Source: Ferrimonas aestuarii (GTDB lineage Bacteria; Pseudomonadota; Gammaproteobacteria; Enterobacterales; Shewanellaceae). From it: a stretch of 55,443 nt of DNA. Positions 15,570-24,205 of the stretch are shown here, in pieces. The notes below the pieces were generated by a model, which saw only the letters and a program-made list of their open reading frames with translations, was not told the DNA's origin and ran no database searches. Location of the stretch: NCBI RefSeq assembly GCF_005116665.1, contig NZ_SWCJ01000024.1:1-55443 (forward strand). The letters run 5' to 3'. The number at the start of each line of letters is the position of its first letter. Position 1 is the stretch's first letter. Both the position numbers and the translations under genes were made by a program.

Positions 15570-16499
15570 ATGGATAAGTTTGCGGATATGACGCTGTTCG
15601 CCAGCATTGTTAAGAATCAGGGGTTGGCGGCCGCTGGGCGTGAGCTAGGGCTGTCTCCGGCAACGGTGACCGCACGGCTTCAGGCGCTGGAGGAGCGCTA
15701 CGGCGTCAAGCTGCTGAACCGCAGTACCCGCCACCTGTCGCTCACCGACTCCGGAGCCCTGTATCATCAGGCGTGCTTGGAGATTATCGACAGCGTAAAG
15801 GCGGCAGAGAATCTGCTGCAAACCGGCGTCAAAGAGGTGCGAGGGGTGCTCAAAATCTCTGCGCCCCGAGACATCGGTAAGCAGTATATCTCCCCCATGA
15901 TCTCTGAATTTTGCCGCCGCTATCCGGACGTTACTCCCTATCTGTATCTGAACGACAACCTCTCTAATCTGGCGGAGTCCGGCCTCGACGTGGTGATTCG
16001 CTATGGGGATCTGGCCGACAGTAATCTAGTCTCCCGAAAGCTGGCCTCAAGCCGCCGGGTACTGTGCGCCTCTCCGGACTATCTGGCCAAAAATGGCACC
16101 CCATTAGTGCCTCAGGAACTGTCGAACCACGACTGTTTGGCGATGGTTCGTAGTAATCAGGAGCTAAAAACCTGGCACTTTCAAGATGACAATCAGCACA
16201 ACACCATTACCGTGGTGCCATCAAGATTCTCTGATGATGGCGAGGTGATTCGCCAGTGGGCATTGGAGGGGGCTGGCATCGCCCTCAAATCGATTCTCGA
16301 TGTTCAGCACGACATCAACCAACAACGTTTGGTCACGGTGTTAAATGGCTACATGAAAAACTTCACCGCTTCCGCCAGCGCCGATCTCAATGCCATCTAC
16401 CTCAGTCGGCGCCACCAACCCAAGCGGTTGCGGCTCTTTATCGACTTTATTATTGAGCGATTTCAGCAATTGGGTGCTGCTGACCCCGAGCATACCTAA
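15570..16499 (+). CDS. LysR-family transcriptional regulator
   Basis: A 309-residue regulator. The winged helix-turn-helix is at the N-terminus (LAAAGRELGLSPATVTARLQ, then LEERYGVKLLNRSTRHLSLT), and the rest is a periplasmic-binding-like effector domain (ISPMISEFCRRYPDV, LDVVIRYGDLADSNL). The ATG at 15570 was chosen over an upstream GTG (15555). It is divergent from the SDR-MFS-grxB-nemA cluster, which it probably controls. The effector is unknown. Confidence 0.87.
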   Translation: MDKFADMTLFASIVKNQGLAAAGRELGLSPATVTARLQALEERYGVKLLNRSTRHLSLTDSGALYHQACLEIIDSVKAAENLLQTGVKEVRGVLKISAPRDIGKQYISPMISEFCRRYPDVTPYLYLNDNLSNLAESGLDVVIRYGDLADSNLVSRKLASSRRVLCASPDYLAKNGTPLVPQELSNHDCLAMVRSNQELKTWHFQDDNQHNTITVVPSRFSDDGEVIRQWALEGAGIALKSILDVQHDINQQRLVTVLNGYMKNFTASASADLNAIYLSRRHQPKRLRLFIDFIIERFQQLGAADPEHT

Positions 16500-16562
16500 G
16501 CCTGCTCGGTCACAGATTTTACTCGCCACTTCGGTATCATTAGAGAAAATTTACAACGCCAA

Positions 16563-16901
16563 ATGACTATGAATCACCTGTTTACCTACGTTCGCGCCAT
16601 CAACGACGATGCCACCCCCCTTATCGAATCCAGAGTCGTCATTGAGCAGGAGCAACTGGAAGAGGATGGCACCCTCACCGACTATGGCGAATACCGCTAC
16701 GCCTTCAACAACGGCGTGGTGATAAAACAGACCTTAGAGACAGAGCAAGGCGATGACGCTAACGAGATGACCTGCCCGGAGTGCTGGATAAGTTATGAGG
16801 TGCTGTCTCAGCCTCAAGGCATCGAGGTGTCCCCTAAGCAAAAACACTTCATCAACCGCTGCCAGCAATCGTTTTGGCTTAAGATAAGCCAAGCGCAATA
16901 A
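16563..16901 (+). CDS. Hypothetical acidic protein
   Basis: 112 residues. The protein is acidic and probably mixed alpha/beta (LIESRVVIEQEQLEEDG, then YGEYRYAFNNGVVIKQ). A CPECWISYEV segment carries a CxxC pair but has no partner cysteines for a full zinc ribbon; one more cysteine occurs near the end (INRCQQ). No family was recognised. It may start at 16563 or 16569 (MTM). It stands alone between the LysR gene and a non-coding hairpin region. Confidence 0.6.
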   Translation: MTMNHLFTYVRAINDDATPLIESRVVIEQEQLEEDGTLTDYGEYRYAFNNGVVIKQTLETEQGDDANEMTCPECWISYEVLSQPQGIEVSPKQKHFINRCQQSFWLKISQAQ

Positions 16902-17043
16902 CCGCAGGGCAAGCTGGCGGTAGATCCAGCTTGCGAGCTCCATTAAGGCGAGCGTTTATCTGGCTATGCGGCCCATTGAGCAATCCACTTTTTGCTTGTT
17001 ATACCTTTCTGATTAAGTAAGTGATCTATCTAGTGCGCCGAAT

Positions 17044-17122
17044 AAATCGTTTCAATCAAGACGCGAGACGCCGATGCTAGTGGCTCTAACAACAAGTCTC
17101 GCAACAAAGAGTGAAACGATTT
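17044..17122. repeat. Nested inverted repeat in an intergenic region
   Basis: AAATCGTTTCA (17044-17054) pairs with TGAAACGATTT (17112-17122), and inside it GCGAGAC (17063-17069) pairs with GTCTCGC (17096-17102). The result is a two-tier 79-base hairpin in a 317-base gene-free stretch (16902-17218). No coding potential and no terminator T-tract is seen. It may be a miniature element, a structured RNA or a protein-binding site. Confidence 0.55.
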
Positions 17123-17218
17123 AGGCAAGCAATAATGACCAGATATTTATTCAGGATGGTATTAGTCAGGCTAACTCATTGCTAGGCTTAGGATTCATTC
17201 CAAACTAGGGTCTGCATC

Positions 17219-18730
17219 ATGCTCAAACTTCGGCTGCTTCTACTCAGCCTTCTCCTCGGAGGCTGTGCCACGTCACTCCCTCAGGTGACCCAGCAAGCCA
17301 GTTACCGACTGCCCGCGCCGAGTCACAGTCCCCTGCACCAAGCCTTCGCTCCCTTGGTGGACGAGCAGTCTGGCCTTAGCGGCGTCTACCCCATCTCCGA
17401 TGGCCGAGAAGCGCTGCTCATCCGCTTGCTGGCCGCCAACCAAGCGGTAAGTAGCATCGACCTTCAAACCTACATCTATCGGGGCGACGATACAGGACGG
17501 GCACTGCTTTGGAGCTTATGGCAGGCGGCGGAGCGCGGCGTTCGTGTCCGGCTGCTGCTGGATGACATGCAAAGTGGCAAGGACGATGGCCTGTCAATGC
17601 TCAATCAACACCCCAACATTCAGGTGCGCCTGTTCAACCCATTTACCCACCGACAATGGCGCTCGCTGGAGATGCTGACCAGCTTCGACCGCACCAACCG
17701 CCGCATGCACAACAAATCCATGGTGGTGGACGCCACCCTCGCCGTTACCGGTGGTCGCAACATTGGCGATGAGTATTTTGCCGCCAATCAGCAGGTCAGT
17801 TTCGGCGACTTCGACGTGATGCTGCTGGGGCCGGCGGTCATCGAAACCGCCTCTCAATTCGACCGTTACTGGAACAGTGACTATGCCATCGGCGTGGAGC
17901 ACCTCATTAGTCAAAAGGAGGCCATCTCCACCTCGAAAGTCACCCGTGAGTTTGCCGACATCATTAAGCAAGATCAGCTCAAGCAGCAGGCCTACATCGG
18001 CTCCCTACGGGATACGCCCTTGGTGAAGCATCTGAGCGAAGAGACGCTGCCTCTCTACTGGGGAGAGATCCATGTAGCGGCGGATGCCCCCGAGAAAGCG
18101 GCGGTTCAGAGCGACACCCCGACGCTGATGGTGGATGCCCTGAGCCACTACTTCGAAGACACCAAGCACGACCTGCTGTTGGTTTCGCCTTACTTTGTCC
18201 CCGGTGACGAGGGCGTTAACGGATTGGCTGAACTGGTTAAGCAAGGCGTTAGGGTGCAAGTGCTCACCAACTCCCTCGCGGCCACCGACGTCGTTGCGGT
18301 GCATTCAGGTTACGAGGGCTATCGTCAACCGATGCTGGAAGCAGGCATAGAACTGTGGGAAACCAAACGCTTACCGGGCCTTGAGCCCGGCGCGTGGAAC
18401 GCCTCGTCTCAGGCCAGCTTGCACGCCAAAACCATGGTGTTTGATGGCAAGGTGGTGTTTGTAGGCTCATTTAACCTTGATCCCCGCTCTGCCCATATCA
18501 ACACCGAAATGGGTGTGTTTATCCACTCTGATGCACTGGCGACGGCCGTTCAAGCGGGGCTCGAGGGCACTTTGGAGCAGATTGCGTACAAGCTGTCACT
18601 GGAGCAAGGTCACCTCAGATGGCATGATCTGGAAACCGGTACGGTGCTCGACAGTGAGCCAGATGCCGGATTCTGGCGCCGATTCGGAGCCTGGTTTTTG
18701 CAGTGGCTGCCGATTGAAGATCAGCTCTAA
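17219..18730 (+). CDS. Phospholipase D-family lipoprotein (ClsC-like)
   Basis: A 503-residue protein with a lipoprotein signal ending in LLGGC, so it is anchored to the envelope. Two HKD catalytic motifs are present: MHNKSMVVDATLAVTGGRN (about residue 161) and LHAKTMVFDGKVVFVGSFN (about 400). The spacing and the closing domain match cardiolipin synthase C/YmdC-type phospholipase D proteins, which make or exchange phosphatidyl groups. It stands alone and ends at a terminator shared with the convergent phospholipase C-like gene. Confidence 0.87.
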   Translation: MLKLRLLLLSLLLGGCATSLPQVTQQASYRLPAPSHSPLHQAFAPLVDEQSGLSGVYPISDGREALLIRLLAANQAVSSIDLQTYIYRGDDTGRALLWSLWQAAERGVRVRLLLDDMQSGKDDGLSMLNQHPNIQVRLFNPFTHRQWRSLEMLTSFDRTNRRMHNKSMVVDATLAVTGGRNIGDEYFAANQQVSFGDFDVMLLGPAVIETASQFDRYWNSDYAIGVEHLISQKEAISTSKVTREFADIIKQDQLKQQAYIGSLRDTPLVKHLSEETLPLYWGEIHVAADAPEKAAVQSDTPTLMVDALSHYFEDTKHDLLLVSPYFVPGDEGVNGLAELVKQGVRVQVLTNSLAATDVVAVHSGYEGYRQPMLEAGIELWETKRLPGLEPGAWNASSQASLHAKTMVFDGKVVFVGSFNLDPRSAHINTEMGVFIHSDALATAVQAGLEGTLEQIAYKLSLEQGHLRWHDLETGTVLDSEPDAGFWRRFGAWFLQWLPIEDQL

Positions 18731-18741
18731 GAAATAATAAA

Positions 18742-18762
18742 GCGCTGCCAAGCAGCGCTTAT
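18742..18762. terminator. Terminator between convergent phospholipase genes
   Basis: AAGCGCTG and CAGCGCTT form an 8-bp stem with a 5-base loop, between the stop at 18730 and the stop at 18779. Flanking AT-rich bases (aataataa) allow use from either side. Confidence 0.7.
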
Positions 18763-18778
18763 CGACTTTCCCCTAGGA

Positions 18779-20884
18779 CTAACTCACCGGTTCAATGGTC
18801 CAAAAGTCGCCGCCTTTCTTAGTGGTGATCCACTTTCCTTGCAGCAAGCGATCATCCTGACTCAAGCGCTGATCCGCGAAAGACTGATTCACCAAATACA
18901 CCTTGTCACCAAACTTGAGGCCCGCGCCAGTGGCGTCCAGCTTCTCGAGTCGCCAGCGCTGCTTATCCGCATGTTCACCGCGCAGATAGAGGTTGTAATA
19001 GTAACAGTCGTGGGAGTCTTTCCAGGCACCTAGGTAATTAAAAGACTCCAAAGCAAGCTCGTCGGAAGCGATGCGCAGCACATCTCCGGAGTTTACCTGA
19101 GTCGGGTCGGCAACACTGGCGCTTTGGAAGAACAGGTTAGCGGGTTGAGCACCTGAAAGCGTTGGGAAATTCTGCTTTAAGCCCAGATCAAAGGCGATGC
19201 TCTCTAAGTCATCGGGAATCACGTCAAAGCCGATAATGGGCGCCTTCACAAACTCAGTCAGATACTCGCCATTTTGATTTTTCAGACGGAAACGGTCGCC
19301 GTATAACACCGGTTCGCCGAGGCTGCGCTGCAGATTCATAAAACCGATGTCGCCCGCATCGGTACGGGGCGTTTGCCGTGTTAGCACGTGGGAGAAGGTC
19401 GGGGCATGCTGCGCCCGAACGCCAAACTCGGACGCTTTATCCCCAAGCTGACACCAGTCCAGCACCGTGGTAATCACCGAAGCATGATCAAAGGGCATCG
19501 GCTTCTCAGATCGGAATACGGTGCCCTTTTCAATCAGAGGCGACACCAGAATCGCCGGCACTCGGCCACCGTAGCGATCAAACTTAAAGCCCTGCTCTAA
19601 CTCAAACTCTGGAGTGGCATCGCCCCAAGGTGGCTTGGCCGCAGGCGGCGTAACGTGATCAAATGATCCCACTGGCTCATCGAAGGTAATAATAAACAGG
19701 GTTTTCTCCCAAGCCGCTTTATTGGCGGTCAGGCTCTCATAGATCCCTTTTAGGTAGTTCTCCGCCTCATTGAGGTTACCAGGTGGATGGTAATCGTTGC
19801 CCATGGTGGTCACCAAGCGCTCAAAACCGCGGTCCACCGTGGTGGAGGCGATGGTCCAGCGTGGCTCAATGTAACTAAACTTAGGAAGCTTGCCAGCTCG
19901 GGCGAGTTTGTGGAACTCCTCAATTCGGTCAAAGTGATTATCAAGGTCATCAACCTTATTATGAAGCTCCTCATACAATCGGTAACTGTAGACTGAGCTC
20001 AAATCGCCCGATGAAATTTCATCGATGTAATTGGCGTAGGGAGCAAGGTCTTTGGCAATCTTATCAATAAACTCAACGGTTTTATGAAGGGCGGGAATGG
20101 TGTTGGCCAGGGTTTCCAAGTAACTCAGGGCATCACCGGATTTGTGGAGAAGGTTGGAGATCTTCTCTGGAATCATGCTGGTTTCCCAAAACACCTTCCA
20201 CTCTTTATGGCCGTTTTCATCCAGCACATTAAAGATGGTTTTGCCAGGGAAACGGTCATCACCAATCCCCATCCCCAATACCTCACCCAACTGTTTGGCG
20301 ATGGGATTTTTTTCCAGAAAACCGTTGTCCACCAAGCCGTGGGAGTTGCCGATTAAGGCGAACGCTCGGTTGGTATTGGTTTGCGAAGGCACCGATGAGT
20401 ACCAGTCATCACACACCGCATAGTGCTTGGCAAGCTGGTTTAAGACCGGCAACTGTTGCGGGGTAAAGCTCTGCATCACCATGTCGACCATCTCTTTGGC
20501 CGTGGCGTCGTCGTTTTTGGCCTTTTTCAGCATCAGCGCATAGTCGTTCATGTAGCCCTGCATATTGGCTGAGCTTGGTGCACCCGCCTGCGGCTGATTA
20601 AACAACTGCGTGGTAACGTGGCTAAGCTCCTCGCCTGGATGACTGTCTGGCACACTGGCGCCAATGGTACCGCGAATGGGCTTTGAAGAAACATCGAGGG
20701 CGTCGGCGTGATTAACAAACTCCATCAGATTCACGCCATAAAGGCCTCGAAATTCATCCCCTTTGGCCGCAGCAGGAATATTGTGCTGGGGACGATCCGC
20801 TTCATACAGCCAGCCCAACATCGAATCGAAGGAACGATTCTCCAACATCAGGTGGACCACGTGTTCAATTTTATCAAGAGACAT
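18779..20884 (-). CDS. Phospholipase C/phosphoesterase-family protein
   Basis: A 701-residue protein. The N-terminus IEHVVHLMLENRSFDSMLGW is the metal-binding opening of the PF04185 phosphoesterase family (phospholipase C, AcpA). SVPSQTNTNRAFALIGNSHG and IITFDEPVGSFDHVTPP carry further active-site residues. The last 170 residues (YGDRFRLKNQNGEYL, then KVYLVNQSFADQRLSQDD) look like a beta-trefoil, carbohydrate- or lipid-binding module, not the usual PLC C-terminal domain. No signal peptide was seen, so secretion is uncertain. The metal ligands resemble those of the family, but the substrate is unproven. Confidence 0.85.
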   Translation of the reverse strand: MSLDKIEHVVHLMLENRSFDSMLGWLYEADRPQHNIPAAAKGDEFRGLYGVNLMEFVNHADALDVSSKPIRGTIGASVPDSHPGEELSHVTTQLFNQPQAGAPSSANMQGYMNDYALMLKKAKNDDATAKEMVDMVMQSFTPQQLPVLNQLAKHYAVCDDWYSSVPSQTNTNRAFALIGNSHGLVDNGFLEKNPIAKQLGEVLGMGIGDDRFPGKTIFNVLDENGHKEWKVFWETSMIPEKISNLLHKSGDALSYLETLANTIPALHKTVEFIDKIAKDLAPYANYIDEISSGDLSSVYSYRLYEELHNKVDDLDNHFDRIEEFHKLARAGKLPKFSYIEPRWTIASTTVDRGFERLVTTMGNDYHPPGNLNEAENYLKGIYESLTANKAAWEKTLFIITFDEPVGSFDHVTPPAAKPPWGDATPEFELEQGFKFDRYGGRVPAILVSPLIEKGTVFRSEKPMPFDHASVITTVLDWCQLGDKASEFGVRAQHAPTFSHVLTRQTPRTDAGDIGFMNLQRSLGEPVLYGDRFRLKNQNGEYLTEFVKAPIIGFDVIPDDLESIAFDLGLKQNFPTLSGAQPANLFFQSASVADPTQVNSGDVLRIASDELALESFNYLGAWKDSHDCYYYNLYLRGEHADKQRWRLEKLDATGAGLKFGDKVYLVNQSFADQRLSQDDRLLQGKWITTKKGGDFWTIEPVS

Positions 20885-21298
20885 GTCGCATTCCTTTATT
20901 ATTCCATTAATTACAAGGCCTGATTCTCACCAACATCAATTAAATCAACCACAACAAATGGCGTAAAAATTCGGCGTTTTTATGGTTTTTAATGCACGTT
21001 GAGGTTAACTGAGTCCGTTCGGCCAAAGATGACTTAAAACGCCTTGAACTCTAGGGTTTAGGATAGAATCCACCATCTAGCAAGGATGATAATTAATCAT
21101 GGAAAACAGTGGTTTAAAAATCTGGGATCGACAGATTCACATCACCAAGGCGGCGCCAGCGCTAAGCCGTTAATATTAAACGCAACCTCAGTTTATTTAT
21201 TGGGTTTACGAAAATTATTTATACAGAAAGCAATTGGCCTCAGAGGAAATATCCTACACGCATAACAGAAAATAGCTCAGGATGAATTTAATAAAAAT
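20885..21298. other. Intergenic region with one tiny ORF
   Basis: This 414-base AT-rich stretch lies between two minus-strand genes and holds no gene of normal size. A 24-codon frame at 21099-21173 is described separately. The stretch 20885-21098 probably contains the promoter of the phospholipase C-like gene. No riboswitch, tRNA or repeat was recognised. Confidence 0.5.
21099..21173 (+). CDS. Possible 24-residue small protein
   Basis: ATG at 21099 is preceded by AAGGAT at a plausible distance, and the frame reads MENSGLKIWDRQIHITKAAP followed by a few more residues to the TAA at 21171-21173. The peptide is basic and has no membrane segment. It is called only because of the ribosome site and its lone position. 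It may equally be a chance frame or the broken start of a lost gene. Confidence 0.25.
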   Translation: MENSGLKIWDRQIHITKAAPALSR

Positions 21299-21327
21299 AA
21301 AGGCCAAATCAACGTGATTTGGCCTTT
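21299..21327. terminator. Strong terminator closing the cbi operon
   Basis: AAAGGCCAAATCA and TGATTTGGCCTTT form a perfect 13-bp stem with a 3-base loop, 30 bases after the TonB-receptor stop. On the minus strand it is followed by TTATTTTTATTAAATTC, a good T-tract. It probably ends the long transcript that starts above 34470. Confidence 0.9.
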
Positions 21328-21356
21328 GTTATTTCAAGCTTTACTCGTCACTTAAT

Positions 21357-23285
21357 TTAAAAATCAAAAATATAGCTAATTTGCAGGTTACGAGGGGAGC
21401 CTAGCGTATCGATGGTGTCGCGATAATCCACTGGCGCATCGCTGCCCGGACGGAAAATACCGGTCACCGCATCGGTATCAAACGCGTTTTCTAGCTTCAG
21501 ATTAATTCGATGATTTTCCTGTGGGCCGAAGCGATAACTGGCCCCTAGATCCACCAAAGTGTACTCGCCGTAATCTTTATCGTATGCGGTCATGCTGCCC
21601 ACATAGCTGGATTGCAGCCACAGCTCCCACGGCCGATTATTTGGTTGATAATCAACGCGAATGTTAGCGGAGACATCGGGCACATTCAGCAGCGCTTCAT
21701 CGCCATTTTCATTTTCAATGTCACTGTACGTGGTGGCCACATCCACCGACACACTGTCGGTCAGCATCCAGAACAGATGCAGATCGACGCCAAGGGTCAC
21801 CACCTCTTTATCAAGGTTTACGTACTGATCTTTGCCATCCTTAGTGCCAACCCCAATGATGTCACTGATCTCACGCCAGAACAGGTTAACCTGCCACTGA
21901 ACGTCACTGCGGCTGTAATCCAACCCAGTGTTAATGTTGATGCCGGTCTCAGGGGTCAGATCTCGATTGCCATAGATGCCATCGTCGGCACTGGCATAAA
22001 GCTGTTCAGCACTGGGCAAGCCAAAACTGGTTCCCGCAGCGCCATTAATGCCCCAAGTATCGTTCACCATATGACGGGCGCTAAACTCCAATGCCGAGCC
22101 ACTCTCGCCATCTTTTACTTGGGTGTAACGGCCACCCAGCGACAGCTTGGTATCTGGCAAAGCCGCTAACTGTGGCTGATATTGGGCAAACACGTCGTTA
22201 ACTTGTTCGGTATTCGACTCAAATTTCATCACCGCATCTTCGCCATAATAGCGCTGATGCTCAATACCATAATTAAAGTGGTGCATTCCCAGTTGAGAGT
22301 GCATGGTCACCTTGGCGCCGTAATCTTCGAACCACCAAGGATCGTTGTCGTTTTTAACTTTGATGGAGCCATCTTCATATTGATAGACCCGAAAGTAGTC
22401 GGTATCCCAGTTGTGGTAGTAGCCTTTAAATTCAATCTGGTGTTCAGCGCTGATCTCATGCTCTAACTGCAAGGTAACCAGAATCTGGTCTCGACGGTTC
22501 TGAGTTTCCACATTGTAGTAAGGGCGCAGATAATCCAGATCAGCCACATTGTATTGGGCCATCAACTGGGCACGGGTCTTGTCCCACTCCTGTGCCACTT
22601 TCACCCCTAAATTCTGAACGTCATAGCCACGCTCACGATCGGTGGCAGTCCAGTGGATATCCTCATCGTCCCATGGCTGATACCCATCAGAGAGGTCGCT
22701 GGCACCAAATACCGTGATCTCAGTGTCTCCAATCAGCGCGGAGTGGTAACCACTTAGCTGGGTGCTGCCTAGGGTATCGATGCCTGCGCTGATTTGACCA
22801 GCATCTGCGCCTTTGTAGCTTCGAGTGACAATGTTCACCACCCCAGCCAGCGCCGTGGTGCCAAACATCACCGACTGACCGGCTTTTAGCACCTCAATGC
22901 GTTCGATCATGGCGGTGCTGATGGTGTCCAGATACCCCCCATTAAACAAACGGTTGTTGATACGAATGCCATCAATCAGCCAGAGGATGTCTTGTTTACG
23001 AGATCCCTGCAGTGAGTAATTGGCGTAATCATAACGACCGTTTTTGGGGATCACCGTCAAACCGGGGATATTCTGCTGCAAGATGCCATTCAAATCCGAC
23101 GTCCCCGCGCGCTCAATGGCTTCACGACCAATGGTCACCAGCTCTACCCCAACTTGCTCCTGCTCAAACGCCAAGGCTTGTTCGCGCACGCCAACAATGT
23201 TGATGGTTTCGATCTGCTCATCCGCGATTGATGTAAAGGCTCCCATGGCCAAGGTTACGCCTAAGGCCAGTTGACTCGGTTTCAT
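21357..23285 (-). CDS. TonB-dependent outer-membrane receptor (BtuB-like)
   Basis: A 642-residue outer-membrane transporter. A signal peptide (SQLALGVTLAMGAFTSIA) is followed by a TonB box-like ETINIVGV. The plug domain runs through LNGILQQNIPGLTV and IDGIRINNRLFNGG to VLKAGQSVMFGTTALAGVVN. A beta-barrel follows, ending ISYIFDF with the terminal aromatic residue. It is the last gene of the cbi operon and overlaps the binding-protein gene by 4 bases. A cobalamin, corrinoid or metallophore substrate fits the riboswitch context, but the ligand cannot be read from the sequence. It should be a BtuB analogue. Confidence 0.85.
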   Translation of the reverse strand: MKPSQLALGVTLAMGAFTSIADEQIETINIVGVREQALAFEQEQVGVELVTIGREAIERAGTSDLNGILQQNIPGLTVIPKNGRYDYANYSLQGSRKQDILWLIDGIRINNRLFNGGYLDTISTAMIERIEVLKAGQSVMFGTTALAGVVNIVTRSYKGADAGQISAGIDTLGSTQLSGYHSALIGDTEITVFGASDLSDGYQPWDDEDIHWTATDRERGYDVQNLGVKVAQEWDKTRAQLMAQYNVADLDYLRPYYNVETQNRRDQILVTLQLEHEISAEHQIEFKGYYHNWDTDYFRVYQYEDGSIKVKNDNDPWWFEDYGAKVTMHSQLGMHHFNYGIEHQRYYGEDAVMKFESNTEQVNDVFAQYQPQLAALPDTKLSLGGRYTQVKDGESGSALEFSARHMVNDTWGINGAAGTSFGLPSAEQLYASADDGIYGNRDLTPETGININTGLDYSRSDVQWQVNLFWREISDIIGVGTKDGKDQYVNLDKEVVTLGVDLHLFWMLTDSVSVDVATTYSDIENENGDEALLNVPDVSANIRVDYQPNNRPWELWLQSSYVGSMTAYDKDYGEYTLVDLGASYRFGPQENHRINLKLENAFDTDAVTGIFRPGSDAPVDYRDTIDTLGSPRNLQISYIFDF

Positions 23286-24205
23286 TGTTGTTCCTTATTT
23301 TGAAATTCAACCAATGCTTGATTGAGGCGCTGCACTCCTTGAGTTAAGCGAGGCGACACCATGGTTTCGGTAAAGGGGATGGCGACAAAACGCCGGTTAA
23401 CCACCGCATCAATGCCTTTCAATGCCGGGTGGGTGGTGAGAAGTTCGATGGCTTTATCTGGTGTACTCTCCTGAGAGACGGCAATGGTGATCACCTCAGG
23501 GTTCTCCTCCATCACCCGCTCCCAACTGAGGTTGACCCAGCGCTGGTGCAGATTTGCTGTGATGTTCTGCCCGCCCGCCAGACGGATCAGCAGATCGGCG
23601 CCACTCCAACCACCAGCGGAGCGGGCTATGGCATCGGCCATGTCGATGTGCAGCACCCGATAAGGTTTCACCTTGCGAAGCTGAGCCAACTGCTGCATTC
23701 GCTCAGCTTTGAGGCGCTGCAATTGGGATTGTCGTGCAAACAGCTCAGCCACCTCGGTGATCTCGGTCCAGATGTCCTCCAGTTGCAATCGCCCTTTCAC
23801 CGGGTTGCAGTAGGACGCGCCAATCAAGGTGCCAATGCCCCATTGATGCCACTGACTTTGCTCACCCAGTGCCGCCGCAGAAAATGCCGACGGGAATCCG
23901 GCATAGATAAAATCTGGCTGCGCCAACACCACCTGCTCTTTACTAGGCCAGCGGGTGGCCAATTCAGGAATGCCGGCTAACTTTGGCAATAAACTGGGTT
24001 CATAACTGTCGTCCGGATAGGCGGTGCCAATTAAATGATCTTCAAGATCCAGAAGCAGCATATTCTCGGTCGCAAATTGATTTAGCGAAATGACTTTTTC
24101 TGGAGTTGAATTGGATACTGGATAATAACATTGTGAATAAACGTAAGGTGCCGGCCCTAACGATAATGCCACCAACATTAGTGATATAAATTTACTTTGT
24201 CTCAT
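23282..24205 (-). CDS. Periplasmic substrate-binding protein (BtuF/FecB-like)
   Basis: About 307 residues. The signal peptide (FISLMLVALSLGPAPYVYS) is followed by a TroA-type binding fold: EKVISLNQFATENMLLLDL, YAGFPSAFSAAALGEQS, and GGWSGADLLIRLAGGQNI. The ATG at 24203-24205 starts with a proper signal peptide, whereas the frame upstream to 24259 does not. It overlaps the 2Fe-2S gene by 14 bases and the receptor gene by 4. No permease or ATPase lies beside it, so it probably shares BtuCD or the importer at 6626-8315. Confidence 0.82.
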   Translation of the reverse strand: MRQSKFISLMLVALSLGPAPYVYSQCYYPVSNSTPEKVISLNQFATENMLLLDLEDHLIGTAYPDDSYEPSLLPKLAGIPELATRWPSKEQVVLAQPDFIYAGFPSAFSAAALGEQSQWHQWGIGTLIGASYCNPVKGRLQLEDIWTEITEVAELFARQSQLQRLKAERMQQLAQLRKVKPYRVLHIDMADAIARSAGGWSGADLLIRLAGGQNITANLHQRWVNLSWERVMEENPEVITIAVSQESTPDKAIELLTTHPALKGIDAVVNRRFVAIPFTETMVSPRLTQGVQRLNQALVEFQNKEQQ

